Of a DNA stretch of 64,000 nucleotides, positions 1 to 8,691 are shown piece by piece. Below the pieces are notes generated by a model. It had not been told where the DNA came from and did no database searches. It saw nothing but the letters and a program-made list of their open reading frames with translations. The position numbers were made by a program, and so were the translations under genes. Within the stretch, counting starts at the first letter, position 1. Each line of letters begins with the position of its first letter. The stretch is from the NCBI GenBank assembly GCA_903911145.1, contig CAIWCD010000034.1:40703-104702 (forward strand), given 5' to 3'. The stretch is from an uncultured delta proteobacterium. GTDB lineage: Bacteria; Myxococcota; Myxococcia; Myxococcales; 40CM-4-68-19.

Positions 1-52
1 CGAGTCGATCCGCACCGGGCGTCTTGTTGCGGCCGCGGCGTGGAGACGAACG

Positions 53-1402
53 ATGCAGGCCAGAGCAGATCTCCTCACAGCTCCCCTGCGAATCCTGCTC
101 GTGGGCCTGCTGGCATCGTCGTGCGCGGCCCGCCAGCCAGCGACTGCGCCGCATGCACCGAGCAGCGCAAAGCCAGACCAGACGCGGTCGGGAGATGTTT
201 CGAACGAACCGATCGCGCCGCCGCCGAGCGGACCGCCGGCCGCAGCTGAAGCCTCGTCGGGCTGGATTTCTGCTGCTGGCACCAGCGTTCCGCCGGCTCT
301 CTTCGCGCGCGAATCCGGCGCGCTCAACGCCTTCAAGTTCTCCTCTGTCGATGGCCGGTACAGCGGGCGTGCGCTCGCTGCGGCGTCGCCGCGTGTCGAC
401 CTCGCGAAGGAGGGCGGTGTGCCGCAGTTGCGCATCCCCATCGGCGCAAACCAGCCGATCACCTGCGCGCTCCACGATGGCCAGATCCACCCGGGCGTGC
501 GCCTCGAGAAGATGGTGCAGAACCTCTCGAAGAAGCTGACGGGCGTGACGGCGGTTCCGGTGAGCGTCGTCGCGGCGGCTGGAGCGCCGCTCATCTTCAT
601 CGACGTGCTCTATGCCGCAGAGAAGGAAGGCAAGAAGTCGACGGGCGAGCTGAAGGTCGCGTTTCTTACGCGCGCATCTGCGTCTCTCATCTGCACGCAC
701 GACGGAGTTGGCTACCGGCGCACGTTCGAGGAGGCGGTCCAGGCGGTCGCGGAGAGTGTGCGTGATTCGCAGGCCCACGCTGCGGGCGAAACGCGATTCG
801 CAGAGTTGAACGTGCTGCGCGCAGCCCAGCAACTGCTTGGTTACTCGCTGCGTACAGTGATGGCGCCGCGGCCTGACGGCGCGCACGACGAGTACGTCTC
901 CTCATTCTCGTTCGACCGGATCGATGGACCACAACTGGCGACGCGCGATCTGGTGGCCACCGAGCAGCGCAACGCGTCCGGGCAGCTGCGACACGCGAAA
1001 TATTCGCTCAGCCGCAATGGAGCCTGGTCGAGTCTCTCCGTCGAAGAGGAGCCGGATGGGAGCTACAGCGTCCGCGGCACCGCTGACGACAGGCCCCTGT
1101 CGGGAACGCTCCGGCCGAACGATTGGCTGACGCGCCCGAGCGGGGCTGCGTTGCTCGAAGTGGCGTCCGGTGCGCACGAGCAACTCGCCTTCGATGCCTA
1201 CTCGCCCTATACGCCGCTGGAGCTGCAGCCCACGCGCGTCAAGCGAGCGAGCAGTCCGAATCGCGTGGTGGCGAGCGACGGGAGTGGCTCGGAAGAGACG
1301 TGGACGCTGGATGAGTCGGGAGCGATTGTGCGCGCAGTGACGCGGACTCCGGACTTTCCCGACCAGAGCACCGAGCGCATCTGGTCGCAGGGCACGCCAT
1401 GA
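53..1402 (+). CDS. Putative lipoprotein of unknown function
   Basis: 449 aa. The N-terminus is a signal peptide ending in a lipobox (LLASSC, Cys at residue 24), so it is probably a lipid-anchored envelope protein. A Pro/Ala/Ser-rich stretch to about residue 70 looks like a flexible linker, followed by a globular region with no motif I recognise. Its stop overlaps the start of the RimK-like gene by 4 bp (ATGA), so the two are probably co-translated. The ATG at 53 is the start that gives an intact signal peptide; only 52 bases precede it, so the promoter or earlier operon genes may lie outside the window. Function is unknown; the reading frame is sure. Confidence 0.8.
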   Translation: MQARADLLTAPLRILLVGLLASSCAARQPATAPHAPSSAKPDQTRSGDVSNEPIAPPPSGPPAAAEASSGWISAAGTSVPPALFARESGALNAFKFSSVDGRYSGRALAAASPRVDLAKEGGVPQLRIPIGANQPITCALHDGQIHPGVRLEKMVQNLSKKLTGVTAVPVSVVAAAGAPLIFIDVLYAAEKEGKKSTGELKVAFLTRASASLICTHDGVGYRRTFEEAVQAVAESVRDSQAHAAGETRFAELNVLRAAQQLLGYSLRTVMAPRPDGAHDEYVSSFSFDRIDGPQLATRDLVATEQRNASGQLRHAKYSLSRNGAWSSLSVEEEPDGSYSVRGTADDRPLSGTLRPNDWLTRPSGAALLEVASGAHEQLAFDAYSPYTPLELQPTRVKRASSPNRVVASDGSGSEETWTLDESGAIVRAVTRTPDFPDQSTERIWSQGTP

Positions 1403-2316
1403 GCGACGCGGACGTGCGACCCGTGCGGCGCAAGAAGAAGCTGAAGCTGGCGATCCTCTCGCGCAAGACGTCCCTCTACTCGACGCGCCGTCTGCTCGAT
1501 GCCGCGAAGGCGCGCGGAGTTTCGACCAAGGTGATCGACGTGCTGCGCTGCAGCCTCTCTCTCGAGAGCGGGAGCCTGCAGCTCTTCGTCGACGGCAAGC
1601 TGCTCGCGCGCCCCGATGTGGTGCTTCCGCGCATCGGCGCGAGCGTGACGACGCATGGGCTTCACGTCGTCCGCCAGCTCGAGGCGCAAGGGGCGCGCAT
1701 CGTCAACAGCTCGGCGGCGATCGAGCAGAGCCGCGACAAGCTGCGCGCGCTCCAGCGCCTGTCTCAAGCGAACGTCGCGGTTCCTCGCACGGTGCTTGCG
1801 CGCGGAGGAAAACATCTCGAGGCGCTCGTCGCGCAGGTCGGCGGACTACCGGCGATCTTGAAGATGATCCGTGGCACGCAAGGCATCGGCGTGATGATCG
1901 CGCACACGATGGCCGAGGTGGAGAGCATCCTCGCGACGCTCTGGGAGCTCGGGCAGGAGATCCTTCTTCAAGAGTTCATCGCCGAGGCGCGCGGCAATGA
2001 TCTGCGCGCGCTCGTCGTCGGAGATCGCGTGGTGGGCGCGATGCGGCGCGAGGCGAAGCAGGGCGAGTTTCGAAGCAACCTCCATCGCGGCGGCGCGGCG
2101 CACAGCGTGGAGATCTCTCCCGACGTCGCGAAACTCGCGGTGCGCGCGGCCCGCGTGCTCGGGCTCGAGGTCGCGGGCGTCGATCTGCTCGAGTCGCACG
2201 CGGGCTTCAAGGTGCTCGAGGTCAATTCGAGTCCAGGCTTCGAAGGGCTTGAGCGCGCAACGGGCATCGATGTCGCGGGCGCGATCGTCGATCGCGTGGT
2301 GGAGCTGGCGAAATGA
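1399..2316 (+). CDS. rimK: RimK-type ATP-grasp ligase
   Basis: 305 aa, the usual length of RimK (about 300). RimK enzymes use ATP to add glutamate to the C-terminus of ribosomal protein S6, or form similar amide bonds. After a basic N-terminus (RRKKKLKLAIL) comes a pre-ATP-grasp domain with VVLPRIGASVTTHG near residues 75-88. The ATP-grasp fold has the phosphate-binding loop GTQGIGVM near residues 158-165, the adenine/metal region LLQEFI, and the terminal metal ligands EVNSSPGFEGLE near residues 275-286. It is coupled by ATGA overlaps to the lipoprotein upstream and the membrane protein downstream. The exact acceptor substrate cannot be told, because RimK paralogues vary. Confidence 0.88.
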   Translation: MSDADVRPVRRKKKLKLAILSRKTSLYSTRRLLDAAKARGVSTKVIDVLRCSLSLESGSLQLFVDGKLLARPDVVLPRIGASVTTHGLHVVRQLEAQGARIVNSSAAIEQSRDKLRALQRLSQANVAVPRTVLARGGKHLEALVAQVGGLPAILKMIRGTQGIGVMIAHTMAEVESILATLWELGQEILLQEFIAEARGNDLRALVVGDRVVGAMRREAKQGEFRSNLHRGGAAHSVEISPDVAKLAVRAARVLGLEVAGVDLLESHAGFKVLEVNSSPGFEGLERATGIDVAGAIVDRVVELAK

Positions 2317-3143
2317 GTGACGAGCGGACGAAGCTGAGCGCAGAGGTCGGCGACGGAGCAGTCGAGGCGATGCGAGTCGATGTGCCGATCGCGCGCGCGT
2401 CCGCGCCCAGTGCGGTCGAGCCGACGTTCTCGGAAGCGCAGGTCGCGCAGATTCTCCAGCGCATCGTGGAGCTGGAGCGCGGCAAGAGCAGTGCGCGCCC
2501 GGCGTTGACGCTCGCAGAAGTGGAGACGATCGCGCGCGAGTCGGGCCTCGATCCGTCGCTCGTGCGCATCGCGGCGCAGTCGATCGAGCAGCAGACGGAC
2601 ACGCGTGGATGGCTCGCGCGGATGTTCGGTCCGCCGCCGCGTCGGATTGTCGAGCGCGTTGTCGATGGAGAGATCTCCGCCGCGCAGCACGAGCATCTCG
2701 GTGCACTGCTGCGTGCGCTCGTGCCTGCGGGCTCGATGCTTCGTCCTCCGCAGATCTCGGGCCTCGGACGCGCGTTGACGCTGACCGTGCAGGACATCCA
2801 GGGCCGACTCGCGCTGCAGATTGAGCTGGTCCCGCGCAACGGCAAGACGAGCATCCGGGTGGAGAGTCCGGTGCCGCTCGTTTCGGGAGCCGTCGTCGGT
2901 GGAATCTTCGCGATGCTCCCCGCAATGGTCAGTCTCCCGTTCGCGCAGCAGAGCGGTCTGGGGCCTGCAGTGGCGATCGCAGGAATGGTGGGGTCATTCG
3001 GGATCTGCGGCGCAGCCGGGCATCGACTGGGGATCTGGTTGGGTCGCCGGGAAGTGCGGCGGCTGGAGAGTCTCGCCGACGCGATCTCTGCACGCCTGCG
3101 CGACGAACTCGCGCTGAGCGCCGCTGACCCGTCGCTGCGATAG
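2313..3143 (+). CDS. Membrane protein of unknown function, third gene of the rimK operon
   Basis: 276 aa. Residues about 40-90 form a helical, charged region (EVETIARESGLDPSLVRIAA) like the short helical domain that precedes membrane segments in several uncharacterised bacterial proteins. Two hydrophobic segments lie at about 190-210 and 215-240 (GAVVGGIFAMLPAMVSLPFA; AVAIAGMVGSFGICGAAG), then a basic helical tail. Most of the protein therefore faces the cytoplasm, by the positive-inside rule. It overlaps rimK by 4 bp. I do not recognise the family and give no function. Confidence 0.75.
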   Translation: MSDERTKLSAEVGDGAVEAMRVDVPIARASAPSAVEPTFSEAQVAQILQRIVELERGKSSARPALTLAEVETIARESGLDPSLVRIAAQSIEQQTDTRGWLARMFGPPPRRIVERVVDGEISAAQHEHLGALLRALVPAGSMLRPPQISGLGRALTLTVQDIQGRLALQIELVPRNGKTSIRVESPVPLVSGAVVGGIFAMLPAMVSLPFAQQSGLGPAVAIAGMVGSFGICGAAGHRLGIWLGRREVRRLESLADAISARLRDELALSAADPSLR

Positions 3144-3168
3144 ATCGCAACTGATCGCGAAGCGCCGC

Positions 3169-3783
3169 TCAGCGCCGCTCATGCGTGAGCAGCCACTGCT
3201 TGCGCTCGATTCCGCCCGCATATCCCGTGAGCGATCCATCCGCGCCGATGACGCGGTGGCAAGGCACCACGAGCGAGATTGGATTTCGGCCGTTCGCGAG
3301 GCCGACCGCGCGCATCGCTTTCGGCGAGCCGATCTGCGCGGCCAGCTCTGCATAGCTGCGCGTCTCGCCCGCCGGAATTGTCCGTAGCGCGCTCCAGACG
3401 CGGCGCTGAAATCCGGTCCCCGCGGCATCGATCGGCAGCGATTCGAGCGCGTGAAGATCGCCCGCGAAGTATCGATCGAGGGCATCGCAAACGCGTGCGA
3501 TGGAACGCGCTGCTGCGGGGCGTTCCGTTTTCAGCACGTCGCTCCCGACCGCGCTGGTGGCCGACGGGAGCGCCTTGTCGCCGAATCTCTTCGCCAGCGC
3601 GCGGCGCAAGCCAGCTTCCCGGTGCGCGAAGCCGAGCGCGCAGAGCGCCTCGCCGGTGAGCGCGAAAAAGATCGGACCGAGCGGCGACGATGCGAAGCAG
3701 CAGTGGAGCTGATCATCGGTCTCGATCTCGTTCGCCGACCCTGCTGGACGCGCCACTTGAGTGGATGATTTCGCAGCATTCAT
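3169..3783 (-). CDS. ogt: Methylated-DNA--[protein]-cysteine S-methyltransferase
   Basis: 204 aa. It removes alkyl groups from O6-alkylguanine onto its own cysteine in a suicide reaction. The active-site motif PCHRVIG is present with the acceptor Cys at residue 175, preceded by the DNA-binding recognition helix ([14 protein letters not shown], with the Arg finger) and followed by GYAGG and a C-terminal helix. The ATG at 3783 overlaps the TGA of the Ada/AlkA gene upstream (ATGA), so it is translated from the same message; a longer frame reading to 3843 lies wholly inside that gene and is not the start. Length and motif order match the Ogt/MGMT family. Confidence 0.93.
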   Translation of the reverse strand: MNAAKSSTQVARPAGSANEIETDDQLHCCFASSPLGPIFFALTGEALCALGFAHREAGLRRALAKRFGDKALPSATSAVGSDVLKTERPAAARSIARVCDALDRYFAGDLHALESLPIDAAGTGFQRRVWSALRTIPAGETRSYAELAAQIGSPKAMRAVGLANGRNPISLVVPCHRVIGADGSLTGYAGGIERKQWLLTHERR

Positions 3784-5288
3784 GTCGTCTCTCCGTCGAG
3801 CAGCCAGAGCGCGATCGCCGCCGTGGCGCGAAAGGGTCTCCACGCCTCCGCGCGCGCGCGCAGATCAGCGAACGTTGCGTCGCTCTTCTCTCTGCGAATC
3901 GCACGCAGCAGGCCCAGATCGCGCAGAGGGAACGCGTCCGGTTCGTTCAGCGCGCGCATCGCGATGTAGTGGGCGCTCCACGGGCCGAATCCGCGAAGCG
4001 ACTCGAGCGCAGCGCTCGCATCGTCGAGCGATCGCAGGCGCAGCCGCTCGAAGTCGAGCGAACCCTCGTTGACCGCGCGCGCGAGTTCATGCAGCGCGAG
4101 AGCGCGCGAGGGCATCAGCCCGAGCTCCGCGAGAGCCGCCGGCGTCGTGCGCGCGACCGCACTGGGCGCGGGGAATAGGTGCGTCGGCCCTTCGCTCGGA
4201 CCCGTCGTCGAGGTCGATGCGGCCGAGCCTGATGAATCGATCGGCTCGCCGAGTTCGCGCACCAGGCGGCCCGCGAGCGTCTGCGCGGCGCGCACCGAAA
4301 TCTGCTGGCCGAGCAGCGCGCGGACAGAAAGCTCGAACGGGTTCCACGCGCCCGGAACGCGCAGCCCTGGATGCTTCGCGAGAGCTCGCGCCAGCAGCGG
4401 GTCGTGCGCGAGATGCTCGGTGACAGTGAGCGATTGAACGTCGCAGCCGAACATCCGCCGCACTCCAGCCACCAGCGCAGGCAGGCTGTGCGCAGCAGTG
4501 GGCATCGTCCGCACGAGCAGCGCATGTCCGCGCGCGGCCTGCTCGACCTCGATGACCTGCGCACCTGCCGATCCGGGAAGACGCACGCTGCGCGAGTAGC
4601 TGCGCTCGCCAACGACCTCGACTCCATCGATTGCGCGGGCGCGGAAGAACGCGAGCAGCGCTGCCCAGTCGAGCGGCGGCGCATAGGGGATCTGCAGTTC
4701 GAGCAGATCGCTGCGGACCGCGCGGGGAGCGGCCTTGCGCAACATAGTTGGTGACGTCTGAAATGTTCGCTTCAGTTCTGCGTTGAAGCGACGCGTGCTG
4801 CCGAAGCCCGATGCGAGCGCGACTTCGGTCATCGGCAGCCGTGTCTGCTCGAGCAGTGTGCGTGCGAAGCGAAGTCGCTGCGTGCGAAGGACCGCGTGAG
4901 GAGAGGCGCCGAGATGTTGCATGAACAGACGGCGCAGATGCCGCTCGCCCACGCCCAGCCTGGTGCAGAGCTCCGCGATGCCGAGCTCGCCGATGTTCGC
5001 GCCGATCAGGTGCAGCGCGCGCGAGACGGTGGCGGAGCTTCCCGCAGCCGCAGGCAGAAGTGCCGACGTATCCGGTCGGCAGCGCAGGCAAGCGCGAAAG
5101 CCGGCCTCCTCTGCAGCCGCCGTGCAGGCGAAGAAGCGCACGTTCTTCGCGAGCGGCATCTTCGCGCTGCAGCCGGGGCGACAATAGATGCCGGTCGTGG
5201 TGATGCCCGCGATGAAACTCCCCTCGAAGCGCCGGTCGCGACTCTGCATCGCGCGAAAGAGTCGGGCCTCGTCGAAGAGCTTCGGCAT
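3780..5288 (-). CDS. alkA: Ada regulatory/AlkA-type fusion DNA-3-methyladenine glycosylase
   Basis: 502 aa fusion. The N-terminal Ada zinc domain has C36, C40, C67 and C70 (YCRPGC and CLRCRP); in E. coli Ada the equivalent Cys38 accepts a methyl group from DNA phosphotriesters and switches on transcription. Next comes an AraC-type HTH (about 90-185, with [20 protein letters not shown]). The C-terminal half is AlkA: an N-terminal beta domain (about 205-290) and an HhH-GPD glycosylase domain ([34 protein letters not shown], then an Asp-rich [11 protein letters not shown] holding the likely catalytic Asp). One protein can thus sense methylation, activate the operon and excise alkylated bases. 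ogt follows with a 4-bp overlap, so autoregulation by methylated Ada is expected. Confidence 0.93.
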   Translation of the reverse strand: MPKLFDEARLFRAMQSRDRRFEGSFIAGITTTGIYCRPGCSAKMPLAKNVRFFACTAAAEEAGFRACLRCRPDTSALLPAAAGSSATVSRALHLIGANIGELGIAELCTRLGVGERHLRRLFMQHLGASPHAVLRTQRLRFARTLLEQTRLPMTEVALASGFGSTRRFNAELKRTFQTSPTMLRKAAPRAVRSDLLELQIPYAPPLDWAALLAFFRARAIDGVEVVGERSYSRSVRLPGSAGAQVIEVEQAARGHALLVRTMPTAAHSLPALVAGVRRMFGCDVQSLTVTEHLAHDPLLARALAKHPGLRVPGAWNPFELSVRALLGQQISVRAAQTLAGRLVRELGEPIDSSGSAASTSTTGPSEGPTHLFPAPSAVARTTPAALAELGLMPSRALALHELARAVNEGSLDFERLRLRSLDDASAALESLRGFGPWSAHYIAMRALNEPDAFPLRDLGLLRAIRREKSDATFADLRARAEAWRPFRATAAIALWLLDGETT

Positions 5289-5408
5289 GGAGTGGGTCTA
5301 GCAAAGCGCCGTGCACTCATGCGCGCCAAATCCGGACGTCGAATTTCTTCGCGAGGTGCCCGCGCACGATTTGTCGCAGCGCCAAACACGGGCTATCACG
5401 CGCGCGCA

Positions 5409-6443
5409 ATGCAGAACGCCTCCGCGCCCAGTTCCGCTGCCTCTTCGCGCGCGATCACGTTGGCGCATCTGCTCGTCCCGCTCGGCGCGATCTCCTGCCT
5501 GGTTCCGTTCGATGCGCTTGGCGTGCCGCTCCCGCGCGCGAGCGGCGGATTGGCTCTCTGCGCAGGCGCGACGCTCGGTCTTCTGCTGGGAAATCCCTAC
5601 GCCGCGAAGACGCGCAAACTCGCGCAGTGGGCGCTCCAACTCTCCGTCGTCGGACTCGGGTTCGGCATGGATCTGCGTGTCGTGATGCGTGCCGGTCTGC
5701 ACGGAATCGGTTGGACCCTCACCGGGATCACAGGCTGTCTCGCGCTCGGCGCGCTCCTCGCGCGCACTCTGCGCGTCGGGGGCCGCACCGGAATGCTCAT
5801 CTCGGTGGGCACCGCAATCTGTGGAGGCAGCGCGATCGCTGCGGTCGCGCCGGTGGTGCGCGCTGACGAAGACGAGATCGCGGTGGCGCTGGCGACGGTC
5901 TTTCTCCTCAACGCAGTCGCATTGCTGATCTTCCCGCCCATCGGCCACGCGGCGCACCTCTCGCAGACGCAGTTCGGTCTCTGGGCCGCGCTCGCGATCC
6001 ACGACACCTCGTCCGTCGTCGCGGCTGCGATGTCCTACGGTGCGCAGGCACTCGAGATCGCGACCACCATCAAGCTCGCGCGCGCACTCTGGATCGTCCC
6101 GCTCACGCTGGTGGCCGGAGTGTGGATGGCGCGCCAGGATCGATTCGGAGCGCGCGCGACGGCCACAGGCGCGGCTTTGCGTGCGAAGTCTGCGCGGCCC
6201 TGGTTCATCGCGGGCTTCATTGCCGCCGCGGCGCTGGTGACGCTGTTGCCCGCGTTGCGGCCGTTCGGCCAAGCGATCCGGCTCGGTGCGCAGCAGGCGC
6301 TGGTGGCGACGCTCTTCCTCATCGGCACCGGCCTCTCCGCAGGGGCGCTTCGTCGCGTGGGAATTCGCCCGCTGGCTCTGGGTGTTCTGCTCTGGTGTGC
6401 CGTCGGCGCGATTTCCCTCGCCGCCATTTCCCTCTCGACTTGA
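5409..6443 (+). CDS. YeiH/UPF0324-family membrane permease
   Basis: 344 aa with about 9-10 hydrophobic segments over its whole length, matching the YeiH family of putative inner-membrane transporters (often annotated as sulfate exporters, function not firmly known). Family-type motifs are GMDLRVVMRAGLHGIGWT, SVGTAICGGSAIAAVAPV (the conserved TAICGGSAIAA loop) and LAIHDTSSVVAAAMSYG. The ATG at 5409 fits the family N-terminus; the frame is open further upstream but that part overlaps the divergent Ada/AlkA gene. The two genes diverge from a gap of about 120 bp. Downstream pepO follows after 66 bp holding a small direct repeat. Confidence 0.85.
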   Translation: MQNASAPSSAASSRAITLAHLLVPLGAISCLVPFDALGVPLPRASGGLALCAGATLGLLLGNPYAAKTRKLAQWALQLSVVGLGFGMDLRVVMRAGLHGIGWTLTGITGCLALGALLARTLRVGGRTGMLISVGTAICGGSAIAAVAPVVRADEDEIAVALATVFLLNAVALLIFPPIGHAAHLSQTQFGLWAALAIHDTSSVVAAAMSYGAQALEIATTIKLARALWIVPLTLVAGVWMARQDRFGARATATGAALRAKSARPWFIAGFIAAAALVTLLPALRPFGQAIRLGAQQALVATLFLIGTGLSAGALRRVGIRPLALGVLLWCAVGAISLAAISLST

Positions 6444-6454
6444 TGCAGCTGCCG

Positions 6455-6491
6455 ATGCTTTGAACACCAATCGAAATGCTTTGAACACCAA
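6455..6491 (+). repeat. Tandem pair of 16-bp direct repeats before pepO
   Basis: The 16-mer ATGCTTTGAACACCAA occurs at 6455-6470 and again at 6476-6491, 21 bp apart (two turns of the helix), in the short gap between the permease and the metallopeptidase. Spacing on one face of DNA is compatible with a regulator-binding pair, but no family is recognised; it may equally be a chance duplication. Confidence 0.5.
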
Positions 6492-6509
6492 CGATCCGGA
6501 GATCCTCCT

Positions 6510-8612
6510 TTGAACCGCAATTCACTCAAGCTCCTCACTCTCGGCCTGCTCGCGGCCTGTCCCAAGGCGCCCATGAACTCAAGCAATCCAACAACTCCCT
6601 CCGCTCCGGCGGCGGTCTCGGGCATCGACGTGCAGTTCGTCGACGCGACCGTGCGCCCGCAGGACGATTTCTACAAATACGTGAACGGCAAGTGGCTTGA
6701 GAGCACGCCGATCCCGGCGGACAAGTCGCGCATCGGCTCGTTCACCACGCTCGCGGACGACGCGGAGATCGCGCTGCGCACGATCATCGAGAACGCAGCG
6801 AAGGATCCGAATCGGCAGCCGGGCAGCGAGGCGCAGAAGATCGGCGACCTCTTCGCGAGCTTCATGGATGAAGCGACGATCGAGCAGAAGGGACTTGCTC
6901 CGCTGCACGCTGCGTTCGCGCAGGTCGACGCGCTCGCCGACAAGAAGGAGATCCCCGCGCTCATCGGCAAGTTCGGACAACTCTCCATCGATGCGCCGAT
7001 CGGCGCCGGTATCCACCAGGACAACAAGGATTCGACGAAGTATGTCGTTGATATCGGCCAGAGCGGATTGGGCCTGCCCGATCGCGACTATTACCTGACA
7101 CCAGCGGCTCGAGCTGCGCACGGCGACATCCCACTGTCGCCAGCCGATGAAGCCAAGATGAAGGAGGTATTGGGCAAGTATCAGGCCCATATCGTCAAGA
7201 TGCTCACGCTGGCCGGGGATGCGAACGCCGCGACTGCAGCCGCCGCGATCATCGCGCTCGAATCGGAACTGGCATTGCAGCAATGGACGAAGGTTGAGAA
7301 TCGCAATCCGAACAAGACCTACAACAAAGTTGAACTCGCCAAGCTGGGCGACCTGGCGCCGGGATTCGATTGGAAGCGATATCTCGTTGCAGCGGGAGTC
7401 GACGGCAAGGTTGATTACCTGATCATCAGCCAGCCGACTTATATCGCCGGATTCAACAAGATCCTCCACGACACGCCGCTCGCGACCTGGAAGGCCTATT
7501 TCCGTTGGCAGATCCTCGGAACCTATGCGCCCTATCTCTCGAAGGCGTTTGTCGACGAGAGCTTCGCCTTCTATGGAACCGTTCTCAGCGGCGTTCCTGA
7601 GAATCGCCCGCGGTGGAAGCGCGGCGTTTCGCTCGTCGAGGGCGCGGTCGGCGAAGGCCTCGGCAAGCTCTATGTCGCGCAATACTTCCCGCCCGCGAGC
7701 AAGGCCCGCATGGAGACGCTGGTCGCCAATCTCCTCAAGGCATATGAGCAGAGCATCGATACGCTCGATTGGATGAGCGCGGAGACCAAGCACGAGGCGC
7801 GTGCGAAGCTTGCCAAGTTCACGCCGAAGATTGGATATCCGAAGACGTGGCGCGACTACTCGTCGCTGAATATCTCGGCGACCGACCTGATTGGAAATCT
7901 CGAGCGGGCGCGCCAGTTCGAATACACGCGCAACGTCAATAAGCTCGGCAAGCCGATCGATCGCGACGAGTGGGGCATGACGCCGCAGACGGTGAACGCC
8001 TATTACAATCCCGAACTCAATGAGATCGTCTTTCCTGCCGCGATCCTCCAGCCGCCGTTCTTTAATCCCGCCGCCGACGATGCCGTGAACTACGGCGGCA
8101 TCGGTGCGGTGATTGGCCACGAGATCAGCCACGGCTTCGATGACCAGGGCGCCCAATATGACGGCAATGGAAACCTGCGCGACTGGTGGACGAAGGACGA
8201 CCACGCGAAGTTCGCGGCCAAGACGCAGGCGCTGATTGCTCAATATGCCGCGCAGGAGGCGGTGCCCGGATATCACGTCAATGGCGAGCTGACGCTGGGC
8301 GAGAACATCGCGGATAATTCGGGATTGGCGATTGCCTATAAGGCCTATCAGCTCTCGCTCAATGGTGGCGCGGCTCCGGTGATTGATGGTCTCTCCGGCG
8401 CGCAGCGGCTCTATATGGGCTGGGCGCAGGTCTGGCGCGGCAAGACTCGCGAGAACGAAGCGATCCGGCGAATCAAGACCGATCCGCACTCGCCCGCTTC
8501 GATCCGCGGCTCGGTGACGCTGACGAACCAGCCCGGCTTCTTCAAGGCGTTTGATATCAAGCCGACCGATAAGCTGTTCGTCGCGCCGGAGAAGCAGATC
8601 ATCATCTGGTAA
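6510..8612 (+). CDS. pepO: M13-family (PepO/neprilysin-like) zinc metallopeptidase, lipoprotein
   Basis: 700 aa, the normal size for M13 endopeptidases, which cleave short peptides outside the cytoplasm. The zinc site HEISH lies at 537-541 within GHEISHGFDDQGAQYD, the third ligand is E598 in ENIADNSG with D602, and the substrate-binding NAYYNP precedes them. The N-terminus (LLTLGLLAAC) is a lipobox, so the enzyme is probably lipid-anchored. The chosen start is TTG at 6510, with GGAG at 6498-6501 giving good spacing; the first ATG is at codon 22 and would lose the lipobox. Codons such as TAT, ATT and AAT are commoner here than in neighbours. A T-rich run follows the stop at about 8639-8649. 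Confidence 0.94.
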   Translation: MNRNSLKLLTLGLLAACPKAPMNSSNPTTPSAPAAVSGIDVQFVDATVRPQDDFYKYVNGKWLESTPIPADKSRIGSFTTLADDAEIALRTIIENAAKDPNRQPGSEAQKIGDLFASFMDEATIEQKGLAPLHAAFAQVDALADKKEIPALIGKFGQLSIDAPIGAGIHQDNKDSTKYVVDIGQSGLGLPDRDYYLTPAARAAHGDIPLSPADEAKMKEVLGKYQAHIVKMLTLAGDANAATAAAAIIALESELALQQWTKVENRNPNKTYNKVELAKLGDLAPGFDWKRYLVAAGVDGKVDYLIISQPTYIAGFNKILHDTPLATWKAYFRWQILGTYAPYLSKAFVDESFAFYGTVLSGVPENRPRWKRGVSLVEGAVGEGLGKLYVAQYFPPASKARMETLVANLLKAYEQSIDTLDWMSAETKHEARAKLAKFTPKIGYPKTWRDYSSLNISATDLIGNLERARQFEYTRNVNKLGKPIDRDEWGMTPQTVNAYYNPELNEIVFPAAILQPPFFNPAADDAVNYGGIGAVIGHEISHGFDDQGAQYDGNGNLRDWWTKDDHAKFAAKTQALIAQYAAQEAVPGYHVNGELTLGENIADNSGLAIAYKAYQLSLNGGAAPVIDGLSGAQRLYMGWAQVWRGKTRENEAIRRIKTDPHSPASIRGSVTLTNQPGFFKAFDIKPTDKLFVAPEKQIIIW

Positions 8613-8657
8613 TCGCGCTGGCGACTGGGGAGAGCGGGTTTTTTATTTGAGCCCGCC

Positions 8658-8691
8658 GTGAGTGCATGCAAGCTGCTTTGCATGCACTCAC
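8658..8691 (+). promoter_or_regulatory. Perfect 14-bp stem hairpin over the start of the FadL-family gene
   Basis: GTGAGTGCATGCAA (8658-8671) is repeated as its exact reverse complement at 8678-8691 around a 6-nt GCTGCT loop. It follows the pepO stop by 45 bp and a T-rich run at 8639-8649. The ATG at 8682 that best begins the next gene lies inside the right arm, so in RNA the start codon would be paired. It may limit translation, mark the 3' end of pepO mRNA, or bind a protein as a DNA palindrome. Confidence 0.6.
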
